Origin: Candidatus Thiodiazotropha sp. (ex Myrtea sp. 'scaly one' KF741663)
GTDB taxonomy: Bacteria > Pseudomonadota > Gammaproteobacteria > Chromatiales > Chromatiaceae
Reading direction: 5' to 3'
NCBI GenBank assembly: GCA_025655555.1
Contig: JAHXIQ010000002.1
Location: 682,001 to 746,000 of the forward strand
DNA: 64,000 nt
Positions 21,330 to 31,350 of this stretch are shown piece by piece; the stretch's first letter is position 1, and the number at the start of each line of letters is the position of its first letter. The translations under genes and the position numbers were made by a program. The notes beneath the pieces were generated by a model. That model was not told the origin of the DNA. It worked only from the letters and a program-made list of their open reading frames with translations, and did not search any database.

Positions 21330-21977
21330 ATGGACAAGCGGTTCGGGATTTTTTTAGGATTGGCCTGTTTTGGTCTGACAACGGCTAACGCCGGCTCGAC
21401 CGATATTGCGCTGACCGCCAAATTGGGCAGTCTGGGGCTCGGTATTGAAGGGACTTTTGGTCTGGCTGAGCACTTTAATGCCCGCCTGGGTCTGAACAAA
21501 CTCGATTACGATCGCACTGAAACTATCTCTGATATCCAATACGACCTGGATCTGGAGTTGCAGTCCGTTTCACTACTTGCCGACTGGCACCCCTTCGGAT
21601 CGGCTTTCCGCTTTACCGCCGGCTTGATGAGCAACGGTAATGAGCTAACGGGTTCCTCAACATCAGACAGTCTCACTATCGGTGATACCACCTATCCGGG
21701 CATAGGTCTTGATGCCAAGCTCGATTTCGACTCTACCGCCCCCTATTTGGGTGTCGGTTGGGGGAATGCCCTGGCAGCGGGTAAGGGCTGGGGATTCAAT
21801 GTGGACCTCGGTATCATGTTTCAAGGTTCGGGCAACGTGAGTCTGGTACCTACTGGTGCTGGCGCGTCTCTGGTCGATCCTGCCGATATCGCGCTTGAAG
21901 AGCAGCGATTCGAAGATGATATCAAGAACTATAAATACTACCCGGTATTCTCATTCGGAGCCTCATACAGGTTCTGA
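21330..21977 (+). CDS. Predicted outer-membrane beta-barrel protein
   Basis: Signal peptide (GLACFGLTTANA), alternating beta-strand pattern, C-terminal ..SFGASYRF. Confidence 0.7.
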   Translation: MDKRFGIFLGLACFGLTTANAGSTDIALTAKLGSLGLGIEGTFGLAEHFNARLGLNKLDYDRTETISDIQYDLDLELQSVSLLADWHPFGSAFRFTAGLMSNGNELTGSSTSDSLTIGDTTYPGIGLDAKLDFDSTAPYLGVGWGNALAAGKGWGFNVDLGIMFQGSGNVSLVPTGAGASLVDPADIALEEQRFEDDIKNYKYYPVFSFGASYRF

Positions 21978-22002
21978 CTCCAGGTTGGAAATATAAGCAA
22001 CA

Positions 22003-22028
22003 AACCCGGCCGATGCGCCGGGTTTTTT
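22003..22028 (+). terminator. Intrinsic terminator
   Basis: CCCGGC-CGATGC-GCCGGG followed by TTTTTT. Confidence 0.85.
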
Positions 22029-22033
22029 GTCTC

Positions 22034-22147
22034 CGTCATCCCGCTATTGGAATTAACGAGAAAAAGATATCTTCTGATGGGGTGAATCAGGAAGAATTCG
22101 ATATTGGAGAGAGAGGCAGGCTGCCGGGATGACGCACTGCATCCCGG
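22034..22147. repeat. REP/MITE-like region with inverted CGTCATCCCG motifs
   Basis: CGTCATCCCG (22034-22043), CCGGGATGACG (22124-22134), CATCCCGG (22140-22147). Confidence 0.5.
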
Positions 22148-22159
22148 CGCCGGAGAAAA

Positions 22160-22531
22160 TCACTTCTTATTCGAATGCAACAGGACCTGCTCGAAGATAT
22201 TACGTTTGATACGGCTTCGAAGGGGCTCTGGCAGGCGATGCCAGGCCTTGGCAACTTCTTCTGCTTCTTCGTCAAGAACTGTACTGGCTTCTTCACCGAA
22301 CATCAGCCAGGCAGGGTTAACATCCAGTACCTGTGCGATCTCATCTATCTTTCTCGGTCGCAGGCTTTTACCGTTTTCGATCTTCTGGATCACGGCTTGG
22401 TTGGTTCCTGCGCGCAGAGCCAGTTCTTCCTGGGTCCAGCCGCGCTCTCGCCTTTTACGTCTTAACCGAGATCCTAAAGTATCCATTTTACGCGGTATGT
22501 ATGTTTCAAATTTCTGTGCGTGTACGTAGCT
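22160..22531 (-). CDS. XRE-family helix-turn-helix transcriptional regulator
   Basis: LGSRLRRKRRERGWTQEELALRAGTNQAVIQKIENGKSLRPRKIDEIAQVLDVNPAWLMFG. Confidence 0.88.
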   Translation of the reverse strand, partial: SYVHAQKFETYIPRKMDTLGSRLRRKRRERGWTQEELALRAGTNQAVIQKIENGKSLRPRKIDEIAQVLDVNPAWLMFGEEASTVLDEEAEEVAKAWHRLPEPLRSRIKRNIFEQVLLHSNKK

Positions 22532-22774
22532 CATAGTCCTTCCCGTTTGGATGCTAAGGTGTGCTGCATCGTCTGTACGAGATAGCGGCGCTGCAATCAA
22601 AAACTTGACACCCTGCAGAAGTCCGTCACGTCGTCTGCGAAATAAATTCCGTTATGGGGGAGGAATGTGACCTGCTTCACGGAATAGTACCATTAGATAG
22701 GCGTCGGGATTCTGTAAATTTACGAATATTTGGCAGATTCGTGAACTTTATTCCTTGTGATACCATGCGCGACC

Positions 22775-23626
22775 ATGATTACTTACCCTGAGTTCATTGA
22801 TCCGGTGCTGTTGGCGATTGGACCGCTCCAGATTCACTGGTACGGCGTGATGTACCTGATCGGCTTTCTGGGAGGCTGGTGGCTAGGCCGGGTGCGGGCA
22901 GCAAAACCGGGCTGTCTCTGGTCCCCGCAGCAGGTTGATGACATTGTGTTTTACATTGTCCTGGGCGTGGTGCTGGGTGGGCGCGTCGGATCTGTGTTGT
23001 TCTATGGTTTCAGCGGATTCCTGGCAGACCCGCTCTCACTTTTCAGGGTTTGGGAAGGGGGCATGTCCTTCCATGGGGGGCTGATCGGCGTGCTGCTGGC
23101 CATGTGGCTATTTGCCCGTCGTCACGGCCGTACTTTTTTCGATGCAACCGATTTTATCGCACCCTTGGTGACGATTGGGCTGGGAACGGGCCGTTTGGGC
23201 AACTTTATCAATGCGGAACTCTGGGGTGGGCCCACCAATCTGCCATGGGGCATGCGTGTGCCCTGTGCAGATGCCGGCATGCTCTGTAGTCGCCTGGGTA
23301 TGCCAGTGGATGCCGTCTATTCTCTGCCGGTTCACCCCAGCCAGCTCTATGAATTTCTGCTGGAAGGTGTACTGCTGTTTCTGGTCCTGTGGTTCTTTTC
23401 CGCAAAAGGTCCTCCCCGTATGGCTGTCTCCGGGCTTTTTCTGCTCTGTTATGGCGTCTTTCGTTTTCTGGTCGAGCTGGTGCGCATGCCGGATGCGCAT
23501 ATCGGCTATCTCGCCTTTGACTGGGTGACTATGGGGCAACTTCTGAGCGCGCCTATGATATTGTTCGGCATACTTTTGCTTTTTCTGGCCTATCGCTCAA
23601 AAGCGCCATTGGAAACAACTTCATGA
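22775..23626 (+). CDS. lgt: Prolipoprotein diacylglyceryl transferase
   Basis: [36 protein letters not shown]. Confidence 0.97.
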   Translation: MITYPEFIDPVLLAIGPLQIHWYGVMYLIGFLGGWWLGRVRAAKPGCLWSPQQVDDIVFYIVLGVVLGGRVGSVLFYGFSGFLADPLSLFRVWEGGMSFHGGLIGVLLAMWLFARRHGRTFFDATDFIAPLVTIGLGTGRLGNFINAELWGGPTNLPWGMRVPCADAGMLCSRLGMPVDAVYSLPVHPSQLYEFLLEGVLLFLVLWFFSAKGPPRMAVSGLFLLCYGVFRFLVELVRMPDAHIGYLAFDWVTMGQLLSAPMILFGILLLFLAYRSKAPLETTS

Positions 23627-24417
23627 AGCAGTATCTAGATCTGTTGCGCCATGTGCGTGACCAGGGTGTGGTGAAGGAGGATCGTACCGGAACCGGCACA
23701 CGCAGTGTCTTCGGCTACCAGATGCGTTTCAATCTCGCCGACGGTTTTCCCGTGTTGACCACAAAAAAACTCCACCTGCGCTCGATCATTCATGAGCTGC
23801 TCTGGTTTCTCAAAGGCGATACCAACATCGCTTATCTGAAAGATAACGGGGTGAGTATTTGGGATGAGTGGGCGGATGAGAAAGGTGATCTGGGACCGGT
23901 TTATGGTCATCAGTGGCGCTCCTGGCCCACCTCTGATGGTGGCCAGATCGACCAGATCAGTCAGTTGGTGACACAAATCCGTACCAATCCCGATTCACGC
24001 CGTCTCATCGTCTCAGCCTGGAATCCTGCCGATATCGAGCACATGGCGCTACCACCTTGCCACTGTCTGTTTCAGTTCTATGTGGCCGATGGTCGCCTCT
24101 CTTGCCAGCTCTATCAGCGGAGTGCCGATATCTTTCTTGGTGTGCCGTTCAATATTGCCTCCTATGCCCTATTGACCATGATGGTGGCGCAGGTGACCGG
24201 TCTGCAGCCTGGTGAGTTCGTACATACCTTCGGTGACGCACATCTCTATAGCAATCATGTCGATCAGACAGAATTACAGTTGAGTCGTGATCTGCGTGAC
24301 TTGCCGGCTATGCAGATCAACCCGGCGGTGAAGGATATATTTGGATTTCGTTTCGAGGATTTCGAGCTGGTTGGTTACGATCCGCATCCCCATATTAAGG
24401 CGCCGGTGGCAGTTTAG
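23623..24417 (+). CDS. thyA: Thymidylate synthase
   Basis: [45 protein letters not shown]. Confidence 0.98.
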   Translation: MKQYLDLLRHVRDQGVVKEDRTGTGTRSVFGYQMRFNLADGFPVLTTKKLHLRSIIHELLWFLKGDTNIAYLKDNGVSIWDEWADEKGDLGPVYGHQWRSWPTSDGGQIDQISQLVTQIRTNPDSRRLIVSAWNPADIEHMALPPCHCLFQFYVADGRLSCQLYQRSADIFLGVPFNIASYALLTMMVAQVTGLQPGEFVHTFGDAHLYSNHVDQTELQLSRDLRDLPAMQINPAVKDIFGFRFEDFELVGYDPHPHIKAPVAV

Positions 24418-24923
24418 TGGATCATGAAAAACCGCTGATATCGATCATCGTGGCGATGGCGAAGAATGGAATCATCGGCCGAGAAAACCAGTTGCCCTGG
24501 CGACTGCCGGCAGATCTGAGTCATTTTAAGGCTCTCACCATGGGTAAGCCGATCATTATGGGACGTAAGACCTGGGAGTCTCTGCCGGGAGTCTTGCCCG
24601 GACGCAGGCATATTGTGATCACAAGGGATATCAACTACCAGGCCGAGTCGTGCACTGTGGTCCACACGGTGGATGATGCGCTGACTGCCGCAGGTGGGGT
24701 GCCGGAGATCATGATTGTCGGTGGGGGGGCTATATATAAGGAAACATTGCCGAGAGCCGATCGTCTCTATTTGACGCTGGTGGATGTGGTCGCAGAAGGC
24801 GATGCCTGTTTCCCTGAGATCGACTGGGATAGTTGGCGGGAAGTGAGTCGGGAGCCTCACCCGGCAGATGAGAAAAATCCCTATGCCTATACTTTTCTTG
24901 AATTGGAGAAGAAGGCAGCTTAG
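24417..24923 (+). CDS. folA: Dihydrofolate reductase (GTG start)
   Basis: [48 protein letters not shown]; overlaps thyA stop. Confidence 0.96.
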   Translation: MDHEKPLISIIVAMAKNGIIGRENQLPWRLPADLSHFKALTMGKPIIMGRKTWESLPGVLPGRRHIVITRDINYQAESCTVVHTVDDALTAAGGVPEIMIVGGGAIYKETLPRADRLYLTLVDVVAEGDACFPEIDWDSWREVSREPHPADEKNPYAYTFLELEKKAA

Positions 24924-25690
24924 CCTTCACCCCGATCTTTGCCTCCACCTTGCGGGGCATGCTGCAGAATTCGGTCTGCCATACGTGAGAAGGGCAGGCT
25001 TTGAATCCAGACTTTCCCAGTCCCGCTCAAAGTGGCGAGAAAGAGCCCTTCACCACCAAATATCATCGATTTAAGTCCTCCCGCCATGCGGATATCGTAT
25101 TCGATGCCATCGGTGAAGCCGACCAGGCAGCCAGTGTCGATACGCAGGGTTTCTCCATTCAGTTGCTTTTCAACAACAGTTCCGCCCGCCTGAATGAAGG
25201 CAAGCCCGTCACCTTCGAGTTTTTGCAGGATGAAACCCTCGCCACCGAATAATCCACTGCCGAGCCGCTTATTGAAAGCAATGTCGAGTCGAGTGCCCAA
25301 GGCGGCGCAGAGAAAGGCGTCCTTCTGGCAGGTGATCTGTCCGCCAAGCTGGCTGAGATCGAGCGGCATGACGGAGCCGGGATAAGGGGCGGAAAAGGCT
25401 ACTGTAGCCTTGTCGGCAGTTCCGCTATGGGTGAAATGGGTCGTAAAGACAGATTCCCCGGTGAGCATGCGTTTGCCAGCACTGAAAAGTTTGCCGAATA
25501 CCCCCTCGTCGGGATCAGCGCCATCGCCCATTTTTGTCTCGAAGCCTATTTGCTCATCCATGTAAGTCATGGAACCTGCTTCGGCAATAACCGTCTCGCC
25601 CGGGTCAAGATAAATCTCTACAAGCTGCATATCATGGCCGATGATTTGATAATCAATCTCGTGGGCGCGCATGGGAGGCTCCTTTTTCAA
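24920..25690 (-). CDS. AIM24/TIGR00266-family protein
   Basis: [35 protein letters not shown]. Confidence 0.88.
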   Translation of the reverse strand: MKKEPPMRAHEIDYQIIGHDMQLVEIYLDPGETVIAEAGSMTYMDEQIGFETKMGDGADPDEGVFGKLFSAGKRMLTGESVFTTHFTHSGTADKATVAFSAPYPGSVMPLDLSQLGGQITCQKDAFLCAALGTRLDIAFNKRLGSGLFGGEGFILQKLEGDGLAFIQAGGTVVEKQLNGETLRIDTGCLVGFTDGIEYDIRMAGGLKSMIFGGEGLFLATLSGTGKVWIQSLPFSRMADRILQHAPQGGGKDRGEG

Positions 25691-25719
25691 TAAACCTGGA
25701 CAGCTTTCGAATTGTCTGT

Positions 25720-26559
25720 CTATTTTTTCGTCGGCTTTACCGTCCCGGGACAGGCTAAATGAATCGGTTTTGGTGGTTGCGATTTACGCACACGCAGGGC
25801 GGTGAGTTTTCCACCCCATAAGCAACCGCTATCGAGACACCAGGCATTGTCTGCTTGATGATAGCCCAGGGTCGACCAGTGACCAAAAAGGATACGGTTG
25901 CGGCGGGTGGCACGGTTGGATATCTCAAACCAGGGCAGTGCTCCCTTAGATTGAGAGCCTGGTGAACCCTTGTCACGCAATGACAACCTGCCGTCTTTTG
26001 TACAGTATCGCAGGCGGGTGAAGGCATTGGTAATGAAGCGTAAGCGTTCGATACCTTTCAAGCTGCTTTGCCACTGGTCGGGATGGTTGCCATACATCTT
26101 ATGGCAAAATTCATGAAAACCGGGTCCTCTCAGGATCTTTTCCAGTTCACCTGCACAGGCGAGGGCTGTTTTGAGATCCCACTGGGGAGGCAGACCTGCG
26201 TGGATCAGGCTGTAACCACGCTTTTCATTATGATGCATCACAGGGCGGTGACGTAGCCAGTGGATCAGTTCGTCCCGGTCCGGCGCCTTGAGTATCTCAT
26301 CAAGGGTGCCGTGTTTGTAGTGGCTGCGGTTACCTTGTGAAAGGGCAAGCAGATGCAGGTCATGATTGCCCAGCACGGTGACGGCCTGATCCTTCAGCGA
26401 CTTTACGAAACGCAGTACTTCAAGTGACTTGGGGCCCCGATTGACCAGGTCTCCGGCAAACCAGAGTTTGTCGTTGCCTGAATCAAAACCGATTTTCTCC
26501 AGCAATGCCATGAGATCGTCATAGCACCCTTGTATATCACCGATCGCATACGTCGCCAT
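25720..26559 (-). CDS. apaH: Symmetrical bis(5'-nucleosyl)-tetraphosphatase
   Basis: [41 protein letters not shown]. Confidence 0.95.
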   Translation of the reverse strand: MATYAIGDIQGCYDDLMALLEKIGFDSGNDKLWFAGDLVNRGPKSLEVLRFVKSLKDQAVTVLGNHDLHLLALSQGNRSHYKHGTLDEILKAPDRDELIHWLRHRPVMHHNEKRGYSLIHAGLPPQWDLKTALACAGELEKILRGPGFHEFCHKMYGNHPDQWQSSLKGIERLRFITNAFTRLRYCTKDGRLSLRDKGSPGSQSKGALPWFEISNRATRRNRILFGHWSTLGYHQADNAWCLDSGCLWGGKLTALRVRKSQPPKPIHLACPGTVKPTKK

Positions 26560-27191
26560 CAGATATTTTTCATCCGCTCGAGTTGTTTGTCGTGAGGTGT
26601 TGATAGTAACAAGAGCGCACAGGTTGCACCGATTAGGGCAAGAAACATGTCAGTTTGTGTATCCCAGGGGTCCCCCTGCGTACCGAGAAAAGCATCGGCT
26701 GCCTGTTCGCTGAGTAGCGCTACCCACCACTCGATCAACTCATAGAAGGCGCTGAAGGCAAGGCAGATTGAGAGGCAGAGAAAGAATAGCCAGCGTCCAG
26801 TCTGTAGTGGTGAGCGTCTTAACAGGATCTCACGGGCCAGTATGGCAGGGACGAAACCCTGCACAAAATGTCCGACCCGATCATAGTGGTTGCGGGACAG
26901 ATCGAATACCTCCTGTAACCAGTTGAAGAGGGGGACCTCCGCATAGGTGTAGAACCCGCCAATCATTAGAATGACTGCGTGAAATGCCAACAGCCGACAG
27001 AGCAGCAGGGTCAGTGGGAAGTGCCGCCAAGTAACGGCCAGTAGAACCAGGCCGATCATCACCGGCGCCGTTTCCAGGAACCAGGTATAGCGGTCTGCAA
27101 CCGGGTCGATACCACTGAGTATGAGCAGTAACAATATGCCGGCGGCTAACACTGTGGGTTCAGAGAACCGCGAGGCCTGCTGCATAGTCAC
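26559..27191 (-). CDS. DUF2238/YjdF-like membrane protein
   Basis: Polytopic membrane pattern; YDRVGHFVQGFVPAILAREILLR, FYELIEWW. Confidence 0.82.
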   Translation of the reverse strand: MTMQQASRFSEPTVLAAGILLLLILSGIDPVADRYTWFLETAPVMIGLVLLAVTWRHFPLTLLLCRLLAFHAVILMIGGFYTYAEVPLFNWLQEVFDLSRNHYDRVGHFVQGFVPAILAREILLRRSPLQTGRWLFFLCLSICLAFSAFYELIEWWVALLSEQAADAFLGTQGDPWDTQTDMFLALIGATCALLLLSTPHDKQLERMKNI

Positions 27192-27212
27192 TCCGATTCG
27201 CTGTCGATGAGT

Positions 27213-27596
27213 TTAATGAAGGCTGCCGGGTCTGGCGAGAGAGAAGGGTGGGATCGTGGCGTCAAAGTGCTTCCCGAGATTGTCGACCATATCGTAACTG
27301 CCCTGCATGCTGCCCACCGGTGTATCGAGGACGGTGCCGCTGGTGTAGCGAAAGGTCTCACCAGGTTTGAGATGAGGCTGTTCACCGACCACTCCTTCAC
27401 CCCGGACCTCCTGAACCTTGCCATTGGCATCGGTAATGATCCAGTGACGATTCATCAGGCGCGCAGGCATTTCGCCCTCATTCCGTATGGTGACGGTATA
27501 AGAGAAGACAAAACGCTGCTCTTCCGGTTGCGACTGCGACTCCATGTAGTTTGTCTCAACCTGAACATCAATTTGATTGGGAGATTCTTGTTCCAT
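27213..27596 (-). CDS. apaG: Co2+/Mg2+ efflux protein ApaG
   Basis: FSYTVTIRNEG..ARLMNRHWIITDANGKVQEVRGEGVVGEQPHLKPGETFRYTSG; internal Met start. Confidence 0.95.
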   Translation of the reverse strand: MEQESPNQIDVQVETNYMESQSQPEEQRFVFSYTVTIRNEGEMPARLMNRHWIITDANGKVQEVRGEGVVGEQPHLKPGETFRYTSGTVLDTPVGSMQGSYDMVDNLGKHFDATIPPFSLARPGSLH

Positions 27597-27842
27597 CGAA
27601 AGTTCGTTTCCGGTCGTTTTTTTATAGCTGCTTAAAGGGTACTTAGGGGGCGCATATTGTGCAACGTGTAAGAATCCCATGTTGAGTGCCAAAGTGGCTT
27701 TAAATGCTCTGATATATCCCTGAAAAGTTGCATGACCTGACTCGAAATGTGAATGGGGTCTACTGAATATGACACTTTTTTCAAGAATAAATGGCTTCAG
27801 CCGACAGATAAAGTATCGGCACGTGAAACGTAAGGTTATGAG

Positions 27843-28322
27843 ATGAGAGGTTTTTTTTTCATATTGCTCCTGATCGTAGGGTCAAGCGGCAGTTGGGCAG
27901 CAGATGACCCGCAAACGACCCAGTTGTTGATTGCGGCGGTCACGCTTGGAGAGGTACGCCAGGTCGAGGACCTGCTTGCACAGGGAGTCAGTGTCGACAG
28001 TAAGAACCAGGCTGGTCGGTCATTGCTTCAATTGGCTGCGTTCAATGGCAATACCTACACCGTAAAGGCGCTGTTGGCGGCAGGGGCAGATGCGAATCTC
28101 GCCGGTCCCCGTGGCAGTACACCGTTGATGGAGGCATCCGCATTTGGGCATCTGGAAGTCGTCAGGCTGCTGGTGCAGCGCGGTGCTGACGTAAATGCGG
28201 CGGATCAGTCCGGCAATACTGCCCTGGGATTGGCAAACCGTGGTGGTCACGAGCCAGTCTCGGCATTGTTAAGTGAGCTGGGAGCGTCTGAAACGGCGCC
28301 GGATGGGAATGCAAAGCAGTAA
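27843..28322 (+). CDS. Secreted ankyrin-repeat protein
   Basis: Signal peptide then ankyrin repeats (GRSLLQLAAFNGNTYTVKALLAAGADANLA, GSTPLMEASAFGHLEVVRLLVQRGADVNAAD). Confidence 0.88.
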   Translation: MRGFFFILLLIVGSSGSWAADDPQTTQLLIAAVTLGEVRQVEDLLAQGVSVDSKNQAGRSLLQLAAFNGNTYTVKALLAAGADANLAGPRGSTPLMEASAFGHLEVVRLLVQRGADVNAADQSGNTALGLANRGGHEPVSALLSELGASETAPDGNAKQ

Positions 28323-28419
28323 TTGGATGGTTCCTATGCAGCAACGTGAACAGGTTCAAGGTTAAGTTGATGGTCAGGATTAATAGTTTAACTTAACTGA
28401 TTGATTAATTTGGTGCGCT

Positions 28420-28581
28420 ATGAATACAAGACATCCCCATAGAACCCCCGACTTTTTTGCGGTTCTATTGGTTCTGGTGGTTATTGGGTTTGGCATGACC
28501 CTGGCGATTCAGATCGGCATGGCCGATCGGGATCGCATGGTGGATACTGAAGTGGTCCAGGTAGACCCGAACGCCGGATAA
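28420..28581 (+). CDS. Small single-pass membrane protein (53 aa)
   Basis: Read by eye (below the ORF-track cutoff): MNTRHPHRTPDFFAVLLVLVVIGFGMTLAIQIGMADRDRMVDTEVVQVDPNAG*, one hydrophobic helix. Confidence 0.45.
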   Translation: MNTRHPHRTPDFFAVLLVLVVIGFGMTLAIQIGMADRDRMVDTEVVQVDPNAG

Positions 28582-28585
28582 TTGT

Positions 28586-29230
28586 TCAGAGGTAGTAGAC
28601 AGATTTCGTCATCAACTTTGATGTCAGCTTCATCGCCAGTTTGATGGGACTTGGCAACTCCGCACCCCCAGCTTCCAGCGCCACCGTGGCGTGGTGAATC
28701 TCATCTTCTTTCATCTGTTCCAGCACCACTCGGCTCTTGGTGTCCTGAGCGGGTAACTTCTGTAAATGGTCTTCCAAATGGGCTTCCACCTGGTGCTCTG
28801 TCTCCGCCACAAACCCCAGGCTCCACTTGTCTCCCGCCAAACCGGCAGCCGCACCGATCATGAACGATCCGGCATACCAGAATGGGTTAAGCAGGCTCTT
28901 ACGGTTGTCGAGAGCCTTCAGGCGGGATTCACACCAGTCGAGGTGATCGTTCTCTTCCTGTGCCGCCCGCTCCATGCTGTCACGTACCTCAGGTAGCTTG
29001 GCGGTCAGGGCCTGTCCCTGGTAGAGCGCTTGGGCGCAGACCTCACCTGTATGATTGATCCGCATGAGACGGGCGGTGATGTCCCTCTCCTGTTCACTCA
29101 TATCGGCTTCCGGATGCTTGTCGGCCGGGTCAGGCCGCTCTGTGACCTGAGGGCGGCCGAACAGCGTGCGTAGGGCTTGGTCGAAACCGATGATGAATCG
29201 ATCGGCGGGATGATGGGTTTTATCTTGCAT
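28586..29230 (-). CDS. coq7: 2-polyprenyl-3-methyl-6-methoxy-1,4-benzoquinone monooxygenase (Coq7)
   Basis: Di-iron motifs INHTGEVCAQALYQGQ, EENDHLDWCESR, FVAETEHQVEAHLEDHL. Confidence 0.95.
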   Translation of the reverse strand: MQDKTHHPADRFIIGFDQALRTLFGRPQVTERPDPADKHPEADMSEQERDITARLMRINHTGEVCAQALYQGQALTAKLPEVRDSMERAAQEENDHLDWCESRLKALDNRKSLLNPFWYAGSFMIGAAAGLAGDKWSLGFVAETEHQVEAHLEDHLQKLPAQDTKSRVVLEQMKEDEIHHATVALEAGGAELPSPIKLAMKLTSKLMTKSVYYL

Positions 29231-29261
29231 AGCGGAACCTTAGCCTCAGCCGGCATACTGA

Positions 29262-30461
29262 TCAAGCGTTGCCCGTGCTGTTTTCCATCTGTCTGGCAAA
29301 CAGCTCCAGCGGGTGCATGACATCGATATTGAGATCAGATTGCTCGATTAGTTGGCGAAATTGTAAGGCGCAGCCGGTATTTCCCGTGATCAGAATCTCG
29401 GCATTGGATGCCTTAAGGCTACCAAGCTTTTGTGCTCCCAAGGTTGCTGAAAGCTCGGGTTGCGTGAGCAGATAGCTGCCTGCGGCACCACAACAGATTG
29501 AATTCTCGGGGAGTTCCTCGATCTCAAGGCCGGGGATAAGCCGGAGAAGTTCCTGGCTGCGGTCGTTTTGACTTGTACAAGGCGTGTGAATTGCGACTTT
29601 TTTTGTCAGCGGTTGTAGGTTGGGCAGTGCGTCCTGAGGCAGATCAAGCAGGAAATCGGTCATTCCCGTGATCGGCAGATCAGATTTCAGGTGCTCGTTC
29701 AATTCGAGATGACAGGCGCTGGCAAGGGTGATGAGACACTCGGCACGGCTTTTTTCAGTTTGTAACCTGTTAGTTTCGCAGAGTCGGTCTGCCTGTTCCG
29801 GGTAGCCGTTGTGCCTGTGCAGCGCGCCACAGCAGACTTGGTTAGCGGGTATTTCGACCGCATAACCCAGATGAGAGAGTAGAGAGAGACTCTGTTCAAT
29901 AAGCTGCTGGTCAGTTTGGCTGCCGACGCAGCCAGTAAATAGCTGCACCAATCGGCCTGTGGGCCTTTTGGCAGCATGGAGTTCGGTGAGCGTGCCAACC
30001 TGCTTGGGTAAAAATTGACCAAGAGATATCAATCGACTCAATCTTATGGAGGGAAACAGACTGGCAATCCTGATCAGGCCCGAGCGCTGCAACAGCGTGT
30101 GGAACTTGCTCCAGCGTCTCAGTCTTTGCCGGTCACTGAGCAGGTCAAATATTCTGCGCCATACCGGGCGTCCACGATGCTGATCAGCGATCAAGGCCCG
30201 GCCACCATCGATTAATGCGCCATACTTAACGCCTGAAGGGCAGGCGGACTCGCAGGCACGGCAACTTAGACAGCGGGCCAGATGGGTCTCCATCGACTTG
30301 CCGGCAGGCAGTTCACCACTTGCCAGTGCCTGAATCAGGCTGATGCGTCCACGCGGTGAGTCAGCCTCACTCTCCAGCACCAGGTAGGTGGGACAATGGG
30401 GCAGGCAGAGGCCGCATTTCACACAGCGGTCAGCCTCTTTGAGGAGTTGCTCGGGGGTCAC
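29262..30461 (-). CDS. GlcF-like (Fe-S)-binding protein with two CCG domains
   Basis: CVKCGLCLPHCPTY, CLSCRACESACPSGV; CCGALHRHNG and CCGAAGSY. Confidence 0.88.
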   Translation of the reverse strand: MTPEQLLKEADRCVKCGLCLPHCPTYLVLESEADSPRGRISLIQALASGELPAGKSMETHLARCLSCRACESACPSGVKYGALIDGGRALIADQHRGRPVWRRIFDLLSDRQRLRRWSKFHTLLQRSGLIRIASLFPSIRLSRLISLGQFLPKQVGTLTELHAAKRPTGRLVQLFTGCVGSQTDQQLIEQSLSLLSHLGYAVEIPANQVCCGALHRHNGYPEQADRLCETNRLQTEKSRAECLITLASACHLELNEHLKSDLPITGMTDFLLDLPQDALPNLQPLTKKVAIHTPCTSQNDRSQELLRLIPGLEIEELPENSICCGAAGSYLLTQPELSATLGAQKLGSLKASNAEILITGNTGCALQFRQLIEQSDLNIDVMHPLELFARQMENSTGNA

Positions 30462-30549
30462 GATAGGATCTATTGGGATGGTATTGCCGAATCAGGCCCT
30501 ATAATAGCGGTTAACTGGCCGGCTATCATCGCAGGAAGAGTGTTTTTTT

Positions 30550-30858
30550 ATGTCCTACTATCGCTACCATCTTTTCTTCTGCATCAACAAGCGGGAGGAT
30601 GGGCGCCCCTTTTGCGCGCAGCATGGCGCCAAAGAATTGCGTGACTATCTGAAGCAGCGGGTAAAAGCAGCAGGTCTCTCTGGACCGGGCGGGGTGCGTG
30701 TCAACACGGCGGGTTGCCTGGATCGCTGCTCGGAGGGGCCGGTGGTGGTGGTATATCCCGAAGCGGTCTGGTACACCTTTGTCGACAAAGAGGACATGGA
30801 CGAGATCTTCGAAAAGCACCTGGTGGGTGGCGAGGTGGTGGATCGTTTGCGAATCTGA
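30550..30858 (+). CDS. (2Fe-2S) thioredoxin-like ferredoxin
   Basis: YHLFFCINKREDGRPFCAQHGAKELRDYLKQR..RVNTAGCLDRCSEGPVVVVYPE. Confidence 0.9.
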   Translation: MSYYRYHLFFCINKREDGRPFCAQHGAKELRDYLKQRVKAAGLSGPGGVRVNTAGCLDRCSEGPVVVVYPEAVWYTFVDKEDMDEIFEKHLVGGEVVDRLRI

Positions 30859-30861
30859 GTC

Positions 30862-31047
30862 TTATGTCGAGGTTGTTCGGGTTTTGCTACAACGACCGCA
30901 GCGATAGCGGGTAACCAATCTGCCTTGCTTGACGTCGAAAACTGACTGCTTGTCGACTACCCATTTATGAAACCCCTCACGACAGAGGCCTTTGCCTTTA
31001 TGCTTTTCACTGGCCTTGGGCTTCTTGAATTTGAGAATGTTGGGCAT
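30862..31047 (-). CDS. Small zinc-ribbon-like protein of unknown function
   Basis: 61-aa basic ORF with CREGFHKW and YRCGRCSKTR motifs; convergent with the ferredoxin gene. Confidence 0.6.
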   Translation of the reverse strand: MPNILKFKKPKASEKHKGKGLCREGFHKWVVDKQSVFDVKQGRLVTRYRCGRCSKTRTTST

Positions 31048-31350
31048 GTATGAAGTGAATGGCCTGTTTGGATGTCAGTTATAGTGCAGGGTTAGAAATG
31101 AATATGCCAAGGCCTTGCTTTATACATACACTCCATAAGCTTGTCTCGAATTGGTAGGAAAGATTATTCGCCTGACGGTGACTATGCACGAGTTGTGGTT
31201 GGGATGATACTTAGATTTTTTTGGCAGTCGGTTACAGGTTGGGTAAAGCACAATGACATATTTGCAGCGTCGGCTTGACGCTTCAAGAGACCCTCGAGAC
31301 AATGGCTGCATTTCAAGCCATACACTTGTGCAACTCTTGTTGAAACTGCC

